Part shown: piece after piece, positions 18,232 to 26,892 of the stretch
How the letters are laid out: each line of letters opens with the position of its first letter
Numbering within the stretch: position 1 is the stretch's first letter
Source: Pyrinomonadaceae bacterium MAG19_C2-C3
GTDB lineage: Bacteria > Acidobacteriota > Blastocatellia > Pyrinomonadales > Pyrinomonadaceae
Direction of reading: 5' to 3'
DNA: 64,000 bases
NCBI GenBank assembly: GCA_024330265.1
Contig: JANDLT010000007.1
Location: 1 to 64,000 of the forward strand
Notes under the pieces: generated by a model
Database searches by the model: none
What the model was told of the DNA's origin: nothing
Seen by the model: the letters and a program-made list of their open reading frames with translations, nothing else
Program-made: the position numbers and the translations under genes

Positions 18232-19059
18232 GTGGCTCGAACAGTAACCAAGCAACGACGGCGCGAACTCAAACACGATAAGTTTCGTGACACGACGACC
18301 AGTTTTTTTGAACATCTCGGCAACCGGCTCGAAGGTCAGGGACGCACGATTCTATATGCCCTGGGCGCGCTCGTCGCCGTCCTCGTGCTGTTCATTTTGT
18401 TCTCGGCTTACAACCGCAGTCAATCGGAGAAGGCACGCGCCGCGCTCGGACGCGCGATTGACATCGCCAATGTTCAAGTCGCCGCCGCTCCCGCCCCGAC
18501 GCCCGCCCCCAATTCAACGCTTCCGGTTTTTACCAGCGAACGCGAACGCGCCGAACGCGCGGTGCGTGAATTTGAAGCGGTGGCAAACGATTACGGCTCC
18601 CCGCAAAGCGACATCGCGCGTTATCTCGCCGCGACTTATCGCCTCACACTTGACCGCGAACAGGCAATCAAGGAACTGCAAGATTTGACGAACAACTCGA
18701 ACGATGAGGTTGCCGCCAACGCCAAGTTCGCGCTCGCGCAAGCCCGCGAAACCGATGCTCAATACGACGCGGCGGCAAATCTTTATCGAGAGTTAATCAA
18801 CGACGATGACCGCGTGCAAGCCGTCGAGACGCTGAATCTGCGCTTGGCGAGTGTTTATGAAAAGCAGGGCAAGCGCAACGAAGCGGTTGATTTGTTGTTC
18901 GGCATCGTCAAGGAATCGCGCCAACGCAAGAAAGCGGACGGCAAGCCCGCCGCACCTTCGGCGGCTTCACGCGAGGCGGCGGAAAAGCTTCAAGAACTCG
19001 ATGCCGCCCGTTACGCCCAACTGCCGCCCGAACCGCCCGCCGCCAACCCATACTTGTAA
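18232..19059 (+). CDS. membrane-anchored tetratricopeptide (YfgM-like) protein
   Basis: A 275-aa protein with a basic cytoplasmic N-terminus (RRRELKHDKFRDTT), one transmembrane helix (about 40-62, ILYALGALVAVLVLFILFSAY) and a periplasmic helical domain. That domain contains TPR-like units (RYLAATYRL, AKFALAQARETDAQYDAAANLYRELI, LNLRLASVYEKQGKRNEAVDLL), with a Pro/Ala-rich linker near 85-100. The topology matches the YfgM/TPR_21 group, which assists envelope-protein folding in gammaproteobacteria; that function is inferred. The start is GTG at 18232, with TAAGG about a dozen bases upstream. It is followed by a tandem-word hairpin and then a membrane-protein gene. Confidence 0.7.
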   Translation: MARTVTKQRRRELKHDKFRDTTTSFFEHLGNRLEGQGRTILYALGALVAVLVLFILFSAYNRSQSEKARAALGRAIDIANVQVAAAPAPTPAPNSTLPVFTSERERAERAVREFEAVANDYGSPQSDIARYLAATYRLTLDREQAIKELQDLTNNSNDEVAANAKFALAQARETDAQYDAAANLYRELINDDDRVQAVETLNLRLASVYEKQGKRNEAVDLLFGIVKESRQRKKADGKPAAPSAASREAAEKLQELDAARYAQLPPEPPAANPYL

Positions 19060-19155
19060 AAGTAGAAAGTAGAAAGTAGAAAGGCGAAAGTGCAAAGCAG
19101 GGGGAGCGGTTTTCGGTCTTTCACTTTCGCCCTTCTACTTTCTACTTTCTACTTT
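19059..19155. repeat. hairpin of AAAGTAG heptamer words
   Basis: A 34-bp stem with a single mismatch (19059-19092 with 19122-19155). The arms are tandem copies of the 7-mer AAAGTAG. It begins at the last base of the preceding stop codon and ends six bases before the next start. Confidence 0.85.
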
Positions 19156-19160
19156 GCTTC

Positions 19161-20300
19161 GTGGATAATCTCACGCATTCACTCGTCGGGTTGACGGTCG
19201 CCAAAGCCGGGTTCGACCGCGCGACGCCTTACGCCGTTCCGCTTGCCGTCATCGCCGCCAACGCTCCCGATGCCGACATCGTGACGCTCTTAGCGGGCGA
19301 ATGGACTTACCTGCATCATCATCGCGGCATCACGCATTCCATCATCGGTGTCTTAACGATTGCCGTTGTGCTTCCGTTTCTGTTTTTAGGAATTGATAAG
19401 CTTCGCGCACGTTTCGGAAGCGATGACGGCGCGCGTCGCCCCCCGCGCTTCATCCCGCTTCTCTTAACCTCGCTTGTCGCATCGCTGACACACCCTCTGC
19501 TTGATTGGACGAATAACTACGGCGTGCGCCCGTTGTTGCCTTGGGATGCGAGTTGGTTTTACGGCGACTTGTTATTTATCCTTGACCCGTGGCTGTGGTT
19601 GAGCGTCGGCGGGTGTTCGTTTTTACTGACCGCGACGACGCGCGTGCGGCTTATCCCGTGGGCGTTGCTGGCAATGTTTCTGACGGGTTTGATTTTCGTT
19701 GTGCCGTGTCGGGCGGGCTTTCCATACCCGTTGATTTCACACGCTCTTTGGCTCTTGGGAATTGCCGGACTCGTCGTCGCGTATCGCTTTCGCGCCGGTG
19801 CGCGGTGGGGAAGGGGCGTCGCAATCGCGGCACTCGCCGGAATCGTGATTTATCTCGGCGGGCTTTCCCTCGTGCATCGCTACGCCGTGACACACGCACG
19901 ACTCGATTCATCTTCGATAACTTCGATTGACGGGGGCGTGCTTAAATTCGCGGCGACTCCGACACTCGCCGACCCTTTGATGTGGCGGTGTCTCGCGGAA
20001 ACCGAACGCAGTACGTTCCGCTTCGATTATAAAATCGCATCCGGCGATGATGCTTCGATAAGCAACGTGCGCCGCTTCGCCAAACCGACGAATGAAGCGG
20101 AACAAACGCGAATCGAGGCGGCGAAACAGGACGCGCGGGCGAGTGTGTTCTTAAATTTCGCGCGCTTTCCCGCCGTCCGCGCCAGCCGCGATTGCATCGG
20201 ACAAACTCTGATTGAGTTCGCGGATTTGCGTTATACCGAACCGGGCGCGCAACGTCGCGGCACGTTCAGTTTAACAGTCGTCGTGCCGAATGAAGATTGA
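19161..20300 (+). CDS. YdjM-like (DUF457) membrane-bound metal-dependent hydrolase
   Basis: A 379-aa polytopic membrane protein. The N-terminus MDNLTHSLVGL, then APDAD and the HHHRGITHS motif, plus THPLLDWTNNYG further on, are the conserved His/Asp positions of the YdjM/DUF457 family, annotated as membrane-bound metal-dependent hydrolases. About five hydrophobic helices follow. The C-terminal third (about 250-379) is soluble, and the protein is clearly longer than the ~200-aa YdjM. The start is GTG at 19161, directly after a hairpin and without a clear ribosome-binding site. The substrate is unknown. Confidence 0.75.
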   Translation: MDNLTHSLVGLTVAKAGFDRATPYAVPLAVIAANAPDADIVTLLAGEWTYLHHHRGITHSIIGVLTIAVVLPFLFLGIDKLRARFGSDDGARRPPRFIPLLLTSLVASLTHPLLDWTNNYGVRPLLPWDASWFYGDLLFILDPWLWLSVGGCSFLLTATTRVRLIPWALLAMFLTGLIFVVPCRAGFPYPLISHALWLLGIAGLVVAYRFRAGARWGRGVAIAALAGIVIYLGGLSLVHRYAVTHARLDSSSITSIDGGVLKFAATPTLADPLMWRCLAETERSTFRFDYKIASGDDASISNVRRFAKPTNEAEQTRIEAAKQDARASVFLNFARFPAVRASRDCIGQTLIEFADLRYTEPGAQRRGTFSLTVVVPNED

Positions 20301-20327
20301 GATTTTTTGCGAAAATAGAGACCCGTT

Positions 20328-20405
20328 CGTTTAGAGGCGGGCTTCCGCCCGCCGTCGGTCGTTAAATTTAACGACCGACGGCGGGCGGAAGCCCGCCTCT
20401 AAACG
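20328..20405. repeat. perfect 78-bp palindrome (TTTAGAGGCGGGC copy 2)
   Basis: Both 39-base arms are exact complements, centred between 20366 and 20367 (AAATTT) with no loop. It shares CGTTTAGAGGCGGGC with the elements at 18001 and 30816. It lies between convergent genes ending at 20300 and 20453, so it could act as a bidirectional terminator. Confidence 0.9.
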
Positions 20406-20452
20406 GGTTAAGAGTTTTTGTAAGAAGCCGGTACAAATTCGACTTCTCTTGT

Positions 20453-21661
20453 TTAAGCTTCCGGCGTGGTTTTAGATTTGCGCGAAGAAGGTTTCTTAGC
20501 GGCTTTCTCGCCCGTCGCCGATTTCTTGGCGCGTGGTTTCGCGGGTTTGGTAACGGAATCAACGATGTCGGAAACGGCGTGCGCGGCTTCGGATACGAAA
20601 TCCGAAACTCCCGTCGCAATGTCCGAACCGATGTCGCGCACTTCTTGAGGGACAATCGTGCGCGCCGCCTGTTCGGTCGCCGAAGCCACCAATGCGACCG
20701 CTTCGCTTGCCGTTGCGGGAGCGTGTTCGGGATTGAGCAATCCGTCCCAACGGTAACGCGGCTTGGCAGTTGGCTGTTGTAACTTGCGTATCACGAAGCG
20801 CGTCACGGCGTCCGTCACCCAGTGGTGATAAAACTCACCGACCGAAGCTATATCGGCGTCCGGCGCGGGATTCATAAAATCAATCGCGTAAGGCACATCG
20901 CCGCGAATCGCAAACTCGACCGTGTTGATGTCATAACCGAGCGCGCGGCACAGCGTCCGCACGTCCTTCGTGACACGTTCGGCAAGGGCGGGCGCGAGGT
21001 AGTTCGGGTCGTTGATGTACTGCTCGCCGCTCAAGTAAGTTTTGCGCGGGTCGTAAGGCATAATCATCACTTCTTCTTGCCCTATGCAGTAGCAACGCAC
21101 GAACTGGTCAAACGGTATGAACTCCTGAAGCGTCATGCACAGTTTATCGGTCGTGTCGTACACGCTCCACAACTGTTCGAGCGAATCAACGCGCGAAACA
21201 TTCTTCCAGCCGCCGCCGTCGAACGGTTTGATTATCGCCGGAAAGCCGACGTAATCTGTGATTTCCTGCCAGTTAAGCGGATATTCGAGATTGCGTAAGG
21301 AGTCATTGGTGACGCCTTCGATATAGTTCTTTTGCGGCAGAAGCACGGTGCGGGGAGTGGCGACGCCGAGTTTTTCCGCGAGTGAATAATTGAAAAACTT
21401 ATCGTCCGCCGCCCACCAGAAAGGATTGTTGACGACGATTGTGCCTTCGAGGGCAAGGCGTTTCATGAAGGCGCGATAGAACGGAATTTCGTGCGAGATG
21501 CGGTCAATCACGAGGTCATACTTGGCGACTTCATCATGGCGCACGCCGCCGATGGTTATCATCTCGGCGGTGATTTCGCCGTTGCTCTGTTCGGGGATGG
21601 TACGTATTAGGGCTTCTGGAAATGTGGTCTCGCGTCCAACGATAATTCCGACTTTTTTCAC
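20453..21661 (-). CDS. RimK-like ATP-grasp ligase with basic C-terminal tail
   Basis: A 402-aa protein. Residues 1-~300 form an ATP-grasp fold: a pre-ATP-grasp domain (KKVGIIVGRETTFPEALI), the nucleotide-binding segment GFPAIIKPFDGGGWKNV, TLQEFIPFDQFVRCYC, and a metal-binding end VEFAIRGDVPYAIDFMNPAPDAD. The family joins a carboxylate to an amine or thiol with ATP; the substrate here is unknown. The last ~80 residues are low-complexity, Ala-rich and then very Lys/Ser-rich (AKKPSSRKSKTTPEA), unusual for the fold and reminiscent of nucleic-acid-binding tails. It is preceded by a 13-bp tandem repeat array and may belong functionally with the ligase genes at 25-30 kb. Confidence 0.75.
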   Translation of the reverse strand: MKKVGIIVGRETTFPEALIRTIPEQSNGEITAEMITIGGVRHDEVAKYDLVIDRISHEIPFYRAFMKRLALEGTIVVNNPFWWAADDKFFNYSLAEKLGVATPRTVLLPQKNYIEGVTNDSLRNLEYPLNWQEITDYVGFPAIIKPFDGGGWKNVSRVDSLEQLWSVYDTTDKLCMTLQEFIPFDQFVRCYCIGQEEVMIMPYDPRKTYLSGEQYINDPNYLAPALAERVTKDVRTLCRALGYDINTVEFAIRGDVPYAIDFMNPAPDADIASVGEFYHHWVTDAVTRFVIRKLQQPTAKPRYRWDGLLNPEHAPATASEAVALVASATEQAARTIVPQEVRDIGSDIATGVSDFVSEAAHAVSDIVDSVTKPAKPRAKKSATGEKAAKKPSSRKSKTTPEA

Positions 21662-21722
21662 GATAATTTAATCCTTTCAGGAGTAACTTGGTTGATAGTA
21701 AAGCTCAATGCGAAGTTGCCAC

Positions 21723-21800
21723 ATTGCGACATAATATTGCGACATAATATTGCGACATAATATTGCGACATAATATTGCGACATGATATAGCGACACAAT
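21723..21800. repeat. six 13-bp tandem repeats upstream of ATP-grasp gene
   Basis: Six contiguous copies of ATTGCGACATAAT; the first four are identical and the last two carry one and two changes. They start 62 bases upstream of the minus-strand ATP-grasp start. A period of 13 is not a multiple of the helical repeat. It may be a regulator array, an iteron-like site or a slippage tract. The rest of the gap to 22096 has a duplicated GCGGGCGGGCATC word (about 21907 and 21969) and nothing else recognised. Confidence 0.9.
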
Positions 21801-22096
21801 ACAAGTTGAAATTATTTCGTTAAAAGCACAACCCGCGCTTGTGTGTGGCAACCGCTCCAGCGAAAACCCTGAACTGTACAGGCGGAGTTTGACTTGTGTC
21901 AACGCGCGGGCGGGCATCTTGAAGCACTAAAACAGGCATCCATAAACAGCACAAACGACGGCGGTGCGGGCGGGCATCCGTGTAAAGCCCGACCCGTGTT
22001 AAAATTCTTACTCCTTCAAAACGCGCCTTTACGTCCGTCGCGCGATTTGGTTCAACTTATAACTTGCCGACCCTGATTTTCTAAGGAGAGTTCGAC

Positions 22097-22933
22097 GTGC
22101 TTTCATGCCAACTTTCGCAAACCATTTTGCGAACATCTTTGCGAACAACGCGAAACGCGATGCTTACCTTCGCGGCTCTGTGCATAGTCGCGGCGGGCGC
22201 GGTTTCGCCCGTTTTCGCGCAAGACAAAAACAAACCCCCGACCGCCGAACAGGTTGCTGAAACCGTCGTCTTCGTGTACGGGCGGCGCGAGGGTTTGGCG
22301 CAGATTCGTCGCACGGGAGTTGAACGCGGGCGCGTCACCGTTGCCAAAACGGACGGCGCGACGGAACTGGTAAATTATGAGCGGCGGTTTGTGCGCGGCG
22401 AGAAAGCCGAGAAAGATAAAATCCGCGTTGACCAGAAAATGCCGACCGTCGAGTATTCTTTGTTGTTCAAAGACGGGCGCGTTTCCGGCATTATCAACGG
22501 TACGGAGTTCACGCCGCGTCAGGATGCGACCGAAGATTTGGTGTCGCAGATGCGGCACGGCATTGACGCGCTTCTCCGCTATAAAGAGAATAATTCGCAA
22601 GTCGTGTATGTCGGCAAAGAGAAAATCAAAAACATAGACATGCACATTCTCGATTTGATTGACACGGAGAAAAACCGCACGCGCTATTACATCAGCGCGA
22701 CGCCCGACATACGCAAAACCGGGCGCATCCTGTGGCTCGAATACGAAAGCCCGGTTGACGGCACTCCAACGAAATTCAAGCGCACGTTCCACAATTATAA
22801 CTACGCGCAAGGCACGCTCGTCCCGTACCGTTCGGTGCTGTACGCGGGCGATAAGCAAGTCGCGGAGACGCAAATTTTAACCGTCACTTACGGCATCAAA
22901 ATGGAAGATTCGGTATTCCAAGCCGCCGGATAA
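22097..22933 (+). CDS. periplasmic LolA/RseB-like fold protein, unknown function
   Basis: A 278-aa exported protein with a signal peptide (basic start, then MLTFAALCIVAAGAVSPVFA, cleavage near AQDK). The mature part reads as a curved beta-sheet of the LolA/outer-membrane-lipoprotein-sorting type: repeated ..VEYSLLFKDGRVSGIING.., ..RYYISATPDIRKTGRILWLEYESP.., FHNYNYAQGTLVPYRSVLYAGDKQVAETQILTVTYGIKMEDSVF. The closing motif D-S-x-F with preceding V-x-Y-x-I is typical of that fold. The start is GTG at 22097 with a strong AAGGAGAG six bases upstream. The fold is a pattern-level inference; the ligand is unknown. Confidence 0.6.
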   Translation: MLSCQLSQTILRTSLRTTRNAMLTFAALCIVAAGAVSPVFAQDKNKPPTAEQVAETVVFVYGRREGLAQIRRTGVERGRVTVAKTDGATELVNYERRFVRGEKAEKDKIRVDQKMPTVEYSLLFKDGRVSGIINGTEFTPRQDATEDLVSQMRHGIDALLRYKENNSQVVYVGKEKIKNIDMHILDLIDTEKNRTRYYISATPDIRKTGRILWLEYESPVDGTPTKFKRTFHNYNYAQGTLVPYRSVLYAGDKQVAETQILTVTYGIKMEDSVFQAAG

Positions 22934-22960
22934 AAGGGCATCGGGGAAACGACAACATAC

Positions 22961-23001
22961 AAACGGCGCGGCAAAGCGAAAAGGCTTTCACCGCGCCGTT
23001 T
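22961..23001 (+). terminator. intrinsic terminator
   Basis: AAACGGCGCGG at 22961-22971 pairs exactly with 22991-23001, with an inner AAAGC/GCTTT stem, followed by GAATTTTCAATTT. It lies 28 bases after the LolA-like gene. Confidence 0.85.
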
Positions 23002-23046
23002 GAATTTTCAATTTGACGGCAATTCGATATAGGCAATGACTAAAGA

Positions 23047-23127
23047 TTTATCCACGAAACACACGAAACAGCACGAAACAATACAGGATTTCTTTGAGTG
23101 TGTTGATTCGTGTGTTTCGTGGATAAA
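23047..23127. repeat. hairpin of CACGAAA words
   Basis: A perfect 20-bp stem (23047-23066 with 23108-23127). The left arm and loop repeat CACGAAAC at roughly 9-10 base spacing. It lies in the 348-bp gap before the sigma-factor gene, where no gene is seen. Confidence 0.75.
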
Positions 23128-23281
23128 AACTTTCTTGTCTGATGTTTTGGGAACTTACGCGATACGTTCGCGTGTAAAGAGAACAGGGAACAACCGTCAG
23201 ATTTTTTGCTTCGGTTGTCTCCATGTTTATTACCTTACAAATTTTCACGGTCGCGCATAATGGCGCATCTTCGGTGATTTG

Positions 23282-23941
23282 ATGACGACCATACTCGTCA
23301 ACCGCGACGATTTTCAGATGCACGCCGAAAGCGGCACGGCGCGCCTTGCGATGTTGTGCGAAGCGGCGTCCGACCACTTGCTGCTCGAAGCCGTGCGCGA
23401 CGGCAGCGAAGCCGCGTTTGCCGAACTTGTCAGTCGTTACCGCAATCAACTGACCAACTATCTTTACCGTCTGCTCGGCGACTACGAAATCGCGGTTGAC
23501 CTTTCACAGGAAAGCTTTATACGGGTTTATCGTGCGCGCGACCGTTATCAAGCGAGTCATGCGTTTTCAACTTACCTATATCGCATCGCCACCAACTTGG
23601 CGATTAGCGAGATGCGCCGCCGCAAACGCCGCCGACTTGTCTCACTCTCCACATTTTTCTCGTCGGGTACGAACTCAAGCGAAACTTCCACCGCGTTCGA
23701 TGTCCCGGACGCCCGACCTTTGCCGGATGCAAATCTGATTGCGCGCGAACGTCAATCAGCCGTGCAAGCCGCGATAAATACTTTGCCGGATAAATACCGC
23801 GTCCCGCTTGTCCTGCGCGACATCGAAGGGCGCACTTACGAAGACATCGCCACGCTGCTCGACATGAACGTCGGGACGATTAAATCGCGCATCAGCCGCG
23901 CCCGAAATTTTTTGCGCGAAAAGCTTGAAGGCTATCTTTGA
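23282..23941 (+). CDS. ECF-type RNA polymerase sigma factor
   Basis: A 219-aa ECF sigma factor. Region 2 is at about 35-110 (AFAELVSRYRNQLTNYLYRLLGDYEIAVDLSQESFIRVYRA...FSTYLYRIATNLAISEMRRRKRRR). Region 4 is at about 160-215 (INTLPDKYRVPLVLRDIEGRTYEDIATLLDMNVGTIKSRISRARNFLREKL). The ATG at 23282 directly follows a TTG in the same frame. It is the first gene of a plus-strand run with an anti-sigma factor and ligases; the anti-sigma gene begins 43 bases after its stop. Confidence 0.92.
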   Translation: MTTILVNRDDFQMHAESGTARLAMLCEAASDHLLLEAVRDGSEAAFAELVSRYRNQLTNYLYRLLGDYEIAVDLSQESFIRVYRARDRYQASHAFSTYLYRIATNLAISEMRRRKRRRLVSLSTFFSSGTNSSETSTAFDVPDARPLPDANLIARERQSAVQAAINTLPDKYRVPLVLRDIEGRTYEDIATLLDMNVGTIKSRISRARNFLREKLEGYL

Positions 23942-23984
23942 AACGCACGCGCACAACCGAAGCTTTAACCACGAACACATCACC

Positions 23985-25028
23985 ATGAATTGCCAAAAAT
24001 TCAAACATTATATTGACGACACCGAAGCGCGTGACGCGAAAGACCTCGATGCGATTGCCCGCCGTCACCTTGCCGCGTGTGCGACGTGTCAAGCCGATTT
24101 CGCCGCGCACGTCAAACTGCGTCACCTGTTGGGTAACTTGGAAGTCGTACCCGCGCCGCCCGATTTCGATGCCCGCCTCAACGCGCGTTTAACTTCCGCT
24201 CAACCTCAAATCGCCGCGCACGCATTTTTCGATTCGTTCCGCTTCACGCCAAGCCTCGCTTCCGTCGCGCTCTCCGTCGTGTTCGTCGTGTTTCTCGGCT
24301 TGGTGTTAATCGCCAATCTGCCGCAATCCGATACCGCGCAATTTCAAGCGAGAGTCGGGAACGATGTTGATAATAATGTTGACACCGCCGATTCGCGTAC
24401 CAACTCAAGTGCTGTCCCAAGTGCCGCGACTTCGCCCGTCGTCACCACCGCGTCGGAAGCGAAAGTTGAAATCAACAAGCCGGAAGTTGTCGCCTTAAAC
24501 ACCGCTTCGACTCCCAAAAGAACACCGACATATAAAAGAACATCAACCGCGAAGCGCATCACCGCGCGACGTGATGCTTTGCCTGTGATACCGGAACGTC
24601 CCGCACCAATCGGAACTGCCGACCAAGCCTCGCGCGCCAGCGACATCACGCGCGTCGCCAACGTCGAAGCGAACCCAACGGAAGACGCTTCATCGAACAT
24701 CACCGATGCCGCGCCGGTTATACGCGCGGAGTCGAAGCTTGATAAATCATTTGAGCGTTTCGGGATTTATACGGACGTTGAAATCATCGCCCGACCTGAT
24801 GTCCAATCTGATAAACAAACGGTTTTGCGCGTGACGCGAGTGCGGGCGGAGAGCGTCGCGGCACAGACGGACGTTCAAGTCGGCGACCGTATCGAAGCCG
24901 TGAACGATGTTCCGGTTGGCAATCTCAAAAACGAAGACATCGAAGCTTTAACTCCACCAAACAATCTGCGCTTGAAGATTCGCCGCGAAACGCGACGGCT
25001 CGAACTCGACTTAAAATTCCCCGAATAA
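23985..25028 (+). CDS. anti-sigma factor: zinc finger, TM helix, PDZ-like domain
   Basis: A 347-aa protein with three visible parts. Residues 1-60 are an anti-sigma zinc finger with H-x3-C-x2-C in RRHLAACATCQAD and an earlier Cys in MNCQKFKHYIDD. Residues about 80-105 form a transmembrane helix (SVALSVVFVVFLGLVLIANL). A Thr/Ser/Arg-rich linker leads to a C-terminal ~90-aa PDZ-like domain (VLRVTRVRAESVAAQTDVQVGDRIEAVNDVPVGN...LRLKIRRETRRLELDLKF). PDZ domains bind C-terminal peptides and regulate envelope proteases; one inside the anti-sigma factor itself is unusual. Start at ATG 23985; a TTG at 23925 would overlap the sigma gene. It probably binds the adjacent sigma factor. Confidence 0.8.
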   Translation: MNCQKFKHYIDDTEARDAKDLDAIARRHLAACATCQADFAAHVKLRHLLGNLEVVPAPPDFDARLNARLTSAQPQIAAHAFFDSFRFTPSLASVALSVVFVVFLGLVLIANLPQSDTAQFQARVGNDVDNNVDTADSRTNSSAVPSAATSPVVTTASEAKVEINKPEVVALNTASTPKRTPTYKRTSTAKRITARRDALPVIPERPAPIGTADQASRASDITRVANVEANPTEDASSNITDAAPVIRAESKLDKSFERFGIYTDVEIIARPDVQSDKQTVLRVTRVRAESVAAQTDVQVGDRIEAVNDVPVGNLKNEDIEALTPPNNLRLKIRRETRRLELDLKFPE

Positions 25029-25139
25029 ATATGCGGCGCAGTGCGGGCAAAGTGTGCTAACCTCGCGGCAATCTCTTTGAATTTCAAGCTTCAAAAGGTT
25101 GCCGTGAATGTCGGCAATCTTAATCTGCACAACCGCATA

Positions 25140-26498
25140 ATGTTGAACGAAGCCGTCTCCCACTATCACGAACTTCTCCAGCAAGGCGACATCGCCGAAG
25201 CCTCACGCCGCACACTCGACGAAGGTTTGGAAAACGCGCGCCTGATTTTCGGCGGGCGTCGTCTCTCGCCCTACTTGCGCCCGCACTTCGTCACCGAAGC
25301 CGATTGGACGCGCGTTTCCGGTATTTGCGAAATCGTGTGGAGCGCGATTCAGAAAGTCAAAAACCGGACGCAAACGCATCCCGCCCTGCTCGACGAACTC
25401 GGCATCACCGACATCGAACGCGAACTCGTCGCCGTCAATCCCGGCTATACGGCAGTCTCACCGACCGCGCGCCTCGATTCGTTTCTGACCGAAACGGCTT
25501 ATAGCTTCGTCGAACTCAACGGCGAAAGTCCCGCCGGAATCGCGTATGCCGATGCCGCGCTTGACATCTTTTCGACTTTGCCCGTGATGCGGAAATTTCA
25601 AGAGCGTTACACCGTGACCGCGCACAAAGGCAGCCACCTCATGCTCGAAGTTTTGTTGGGGGCGTATCAAGAATACTTGGGACGCAAACCCGACACCGCG
25701 CCGCGCATCGCCATCGTTGATTTAAGCGACCGTCCGACGGTGAAAGAGTTCGAGTTGTTCCGCGAATTTTTTGAGCGTCACGGTTTCCCGTCCGTCATCT
25801 GTGTCCCTGAACAACTTGAATACAAAGACGGCGAGTTGAGTTTTGAAGGGGAAAAGATTGACATCGTGTATAAGCGTCTGCTGGTCAATGAGTACTTGCC
25901 GGTGATGAACGACGCGCCCGCTTTGTGGCACGCTTACAGGGACGGCGCGGTGTGCATGGTCAACAGTTTTCAATCGAAAATCATTCACAAGAAAGCTTTG
26001 TTTGCGGTTTTGACAGATGAAAAATATACGAACCTTTTTAACCACGATGAGCAAAGAATAATCGCCGCCCATGTTCCCTGGACTCGTATGCTCGGAGACA
26101 CGCGGACGCGGCATAATGAGCGTGAGATTGAACTGCTCGACTTCGCCGTCACCAACCAATCGCGGCTCGTCCTAAAACCGAATGACGACTACGGCGGACA
26201 CGGCATCAGCATCGGTTGGAACACGACCGCAGCCGAATGGCAGACCGCGATTGATGAAGCGTTGCGCGTCGGTGATTACATTTTGCAAGAGCGTGTGCCG
26301 ACGGCGCGCGAACAGTTTCCGGCTTTAACCGATGACGGCGGCATCGAGTTTGCCGAACAGTTGGTTGACTTAGACCCTCTGCTTTTTAACGGCAAGGTCG
26401 GCTCGGCGTTCACGCGGCTTTCGGCTTCGGAACTGGCGAACGTCTCATCGGGCGGCGGCATGGTTCCAACCTTCGTTATCAGTGAAAAGAAGACCTGA
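25140..26498 (+). CDS. circularly permuted ATP-grasp ligase
   Basis: A 452-aa protein resembling the circularly permuted ATP-grasp group (glutathionylspermidine-synthase-like, DUF404/407 relatives). Segments include FVELNGESPAGIAYADAALDIF near 115-135, RIAIVDLSDRPTVKEFELF, VDIVYKRLLVNEY-type text, VNSFQSKIIHKKALFAVLTDE and the nucleotide loop LVLKPNDDYGGHGISIGW near 375, with ILQERV after it. Such enzymes form peptide-like amide bonds using ATP; substrates are unknown. The start could be GTG 25104, with AAAAGG just upstream, rather than ATG 25140. It follows the anti-sigma gene by 111 bases and precedes PilZ and GCS2 genes, so it is probably in one operon with them. Confidence 0.75.
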   Translation: MLNEAVSHYHELLQQGDIAEASRRTLDEGLENARLIFGGRRLSPYLRPHFVTEADWTRVSGICEIVWSAIQKVKNRTQTHPALLDELGITDIERELVAVNPGYTAVSPTARLDSFLTETAYSFVELNGESPAGIAYADAALDIFSTLPVMRKFQERYTVTAHKGSHLMLEVLLGAYQEYLGRKPDTAPRIAIVDLSDRPTVKEFELFREFFERHGFPSVICVPEQLEYKDGELSFEGEKIDIVYKRLLVNEYLPVMNDAPALWHAYRDGAVCMVNSFQSKIIHKKALFAVLTDEKYTNLFNHDEQRIIAAHVPWTRMLGDTRTRHNEREIELLDFAVTNQSRLVLKPNDDYGGHGISIGWNTTAAEWQTAIDEALRVGDYILQERVPTAREQFPALTDDGGIEFAEQLVDLDPLLFNGKVGSAFTRLSASELANVSSGGGMVPTFVISEKKT

Positions 26499-26533
26499 TT
26501 TACAAACTCCAATTCATTTAAGGAAAGCTTGCT

Positions 26534-26866
26534 ATGAATCCCGAATCGTTTTCACAGGCAGAAACAGCGGCTGATGAAAGACGCCGTTATGATCGCTCGC
26601 GTTTAATAGTGGACGTGTTTTTCGACGGCGGCGATTTAACCGGAGTCGCCAGCACGCAAGACATCAGCGCGGGCGGGTTGTACATGAATACGACCGCCGA
26701 CATTCCCATTGGGGCGCAGCTTTTGATTCGCATCCCGTTTGGCGAAAAACAGATTGTCGCACGCGGCGAAGTCGTGTTCAGCAACGCGGGGCGTGGCGTC
26801 GGCATTCAATTCAACAACATGAATGACGAAACCAAATCCGAACTCACGGGTTTGCTTCAACAGTAA
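26534..26866 (+). CDS. PilZ-domain protein
   Basis: A 110-aa stand-alone PilZ domain. Both signature elements of c-di-GMP binding are present: R17-x3-R21 (RRYDR) and D43-x-S45-x2-G48 (DISAGG). The rest follows the beta-barrel (PIGAQLLIRIPFGEKQIVARGEVVFSN, GVGIQF). AAGGAAAG precedes the ATG. It lies 35 bases after the circularly permuted ATP-grasp gene and 26 before the GCS2 ligase gene. It could therefore make the ligase pathway c-di-GMP responsive; this is inference from context. Confidence 0.9.
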   Translation: MNPESFSQAETAADERRRYDRSRLIVDVFFDGGDLTGVASTQDISAGGLYMNTTADIPIGAQLLIRIPFGEKQIVARGEVVFSNAGRGVGIQFNNMNDETKSELTGLLQQ

Positions 26867-26892
26867 GAATTTGAAGAAAGGTGAAGGCGGAC

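Noticed and set aside
21705-21917. A 70-aa minus-strand frame with a repeated (AILCRN) peptide
   Set aside because: It is produced by translating the 13-bp tandem DNA repeat; no ribosome-binding site or other coding sign.
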